64,000 nt of DNA, taken from positions 10,935,001 to 10,999,000 of the forward strand of contig LR990059.1 in assembly GCA_905147135.1 (NCBI GenBank), written 5' to 3'. How positions within the stretch are numbered: the stretch's first letter is position 1; every line of letters starts with the position of its first letter. Below are positions 63,180 to 64,000 of this stretch, in pieces. The notes beneath the pieces are model-generated. The model ran no database searches. It was given only the letters and a program-made list of their open reading frames with translations, and had not been told where the DNA came from. This DNA is from Blastobasis lacticolella (Eukaryota; Arthropoda; Insecta; Lepidoptera; Blastobasidae). The position numbers were made by a program, and so were the translations under genes.

Positions 63180-64000
63180 GGGAGGTTTTGGGGCCCCACC
63201 ACCATCTCAGGGGCCCAAGCCAACCTCACCTGCACGTGGTCCCTCTGCTGGCAGACAGACGAGGCTCTGGCGAATCCGCTTTTCCCTGACGGATTGTGCG
63301 TGTCGGATGGGGGTCGGGGTCGAAAGGCAAAAGCCCACAAAAATATGGAAAGTCAAGAACACAGATTGGGCGTCGCCGCGAAACGATGCGCAAAGGGATC
63401 GCCCTACCTCTGTGTTAAATGAGTTAGGGCTATCAAGGGCGGACCCGGTTAAAGACGTTAGCCCAAAGAATAGTCCGCTTTGCCAGTTAGAACGTTGGCA
63501 TGCTGACCGGGCGTGCTCGTGAGTTGGCTAACGTACTCGCCAGGCGCATGGTGGCAGTGGCGTTTCTGCAGGAGACCAGGTGGAAGGCGACAGGTCCCGT
63601 AACATCGAGAACTCCAAGTGGGGATACAGGGTAGGGGTAGTGCTCTCTGAGTAGTTTCGGGACTGCGTCTTGGACGTGAAGCGTGTGAACGACCGCATCA
63701 TGGTTGTAGGGGTGCTTATCGAAGGGGTCGTGACCAATTTGGTAAGCGCCTACGCTCCACAGCACGGTTGCGGCGACGCGGACAATGTGATACGTAACGT
63801 TTCGTTGTCGCAGGGTATTGTTGTGGGTGGCGATCTGAACGGTTATGTGGGTGAGAAGTGTGTGGAGTTTGGCCGTGTTCATGGCGGTTTTGGATTTGGG
63901 AGTCGTAACGTTGAAGGGGAAGAAATTCTCCGGACGTGCATGGCTGCCGATCTGGCCGTTGTGAACACTTTTTTCCAAAATAAATCCGAGCATCTGATCA
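63180..64000 (+). pseudogene. RTE-type LINE 5' region and endonuclease, running off the right edge
   Basis: After a GC-rich leader (63180-63500) the translation gives MLTGRARELANVLARRMVAV and AFLQETRWKATG. In a second frame it gives DCVLDVKRVNDRIMVVGVLI, NLVSAYAPQHGCGDAD, GIVVGGDLNGYVGEKC and EEILRTCMAADLAVVNTFF. These are endonuclease motifs (QETRW, YAPQ, GDLN) of an RTE/BovB-like element. A segment between GCGDA and NVIRNV, normally about 15 residues, is missing, and one frame change lies near 63605. The RT part would lie outside the window. Confidence 0.75.

Overview
This is eukaryotic, AT-rich genomic DNA from an insect, very probably a moth or butterfly. The reasons are the spliced gene with GT-AG introns, the baculovirus-F-like errantivirus related to TED, RTE retrotransposons and short derivatives ending in GAT repeats, and many LINE tails of lepidopteran type. 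There are no bacterial features, CRISPR arrays or RNA genes that I can support.

Two host genes lie head to head. On the plus strand an L-threonine dehydratase gene can be read as nine phase-compatible exons (11854 to 62394, 445 codons plus stop). Its PLP lysine, glycine loop and C-terminal ACT domain are all visible. On the minus strand, starting at 2701 and running off the left edge, is a divergent paralog. It keeps the same exon lengths or phases around the active site but has phenylalanine where the Schiff-base lysine should be, so it may encode a pseudo-enzyme.

Most of the remaining DNA is transposon debris. The gene's seventh intron is 35.1 kb and holds several LINEs, a candidate LTR element with near-identical 464-bp ends (24899-30426), a 15-bp minisatellite (26401-26595), a hAT-like element with a perfect 8-bp target duplication (38427-41384) split by an RTE LINE, and an errantivirus (43485-55960, minus strand) with gag, pol, env, two 256-bp LTRs and a tRNA-Ser-type primer site. 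The errantivirus is interrupted between gag and pol by an almost intact LINE (49118-53473). It also appears to sit inside an older RTE copy, whose endonuclease halves flank it.

Intron 4 (6.1 kb) contains a decayed LINE with a restriction-like endonuclease and a YLDD reverse transcriptase, a Harbinger-type Myb pseudogene and LINE tails. The 9-kb spacer between the two host genes holds LINE fragments, short RTE derivatives and a second hAT-like element filled with a GAGCGAGC-type array. The right end (63180-64000) is the 5' part of another RTE LINE that leaves the window.
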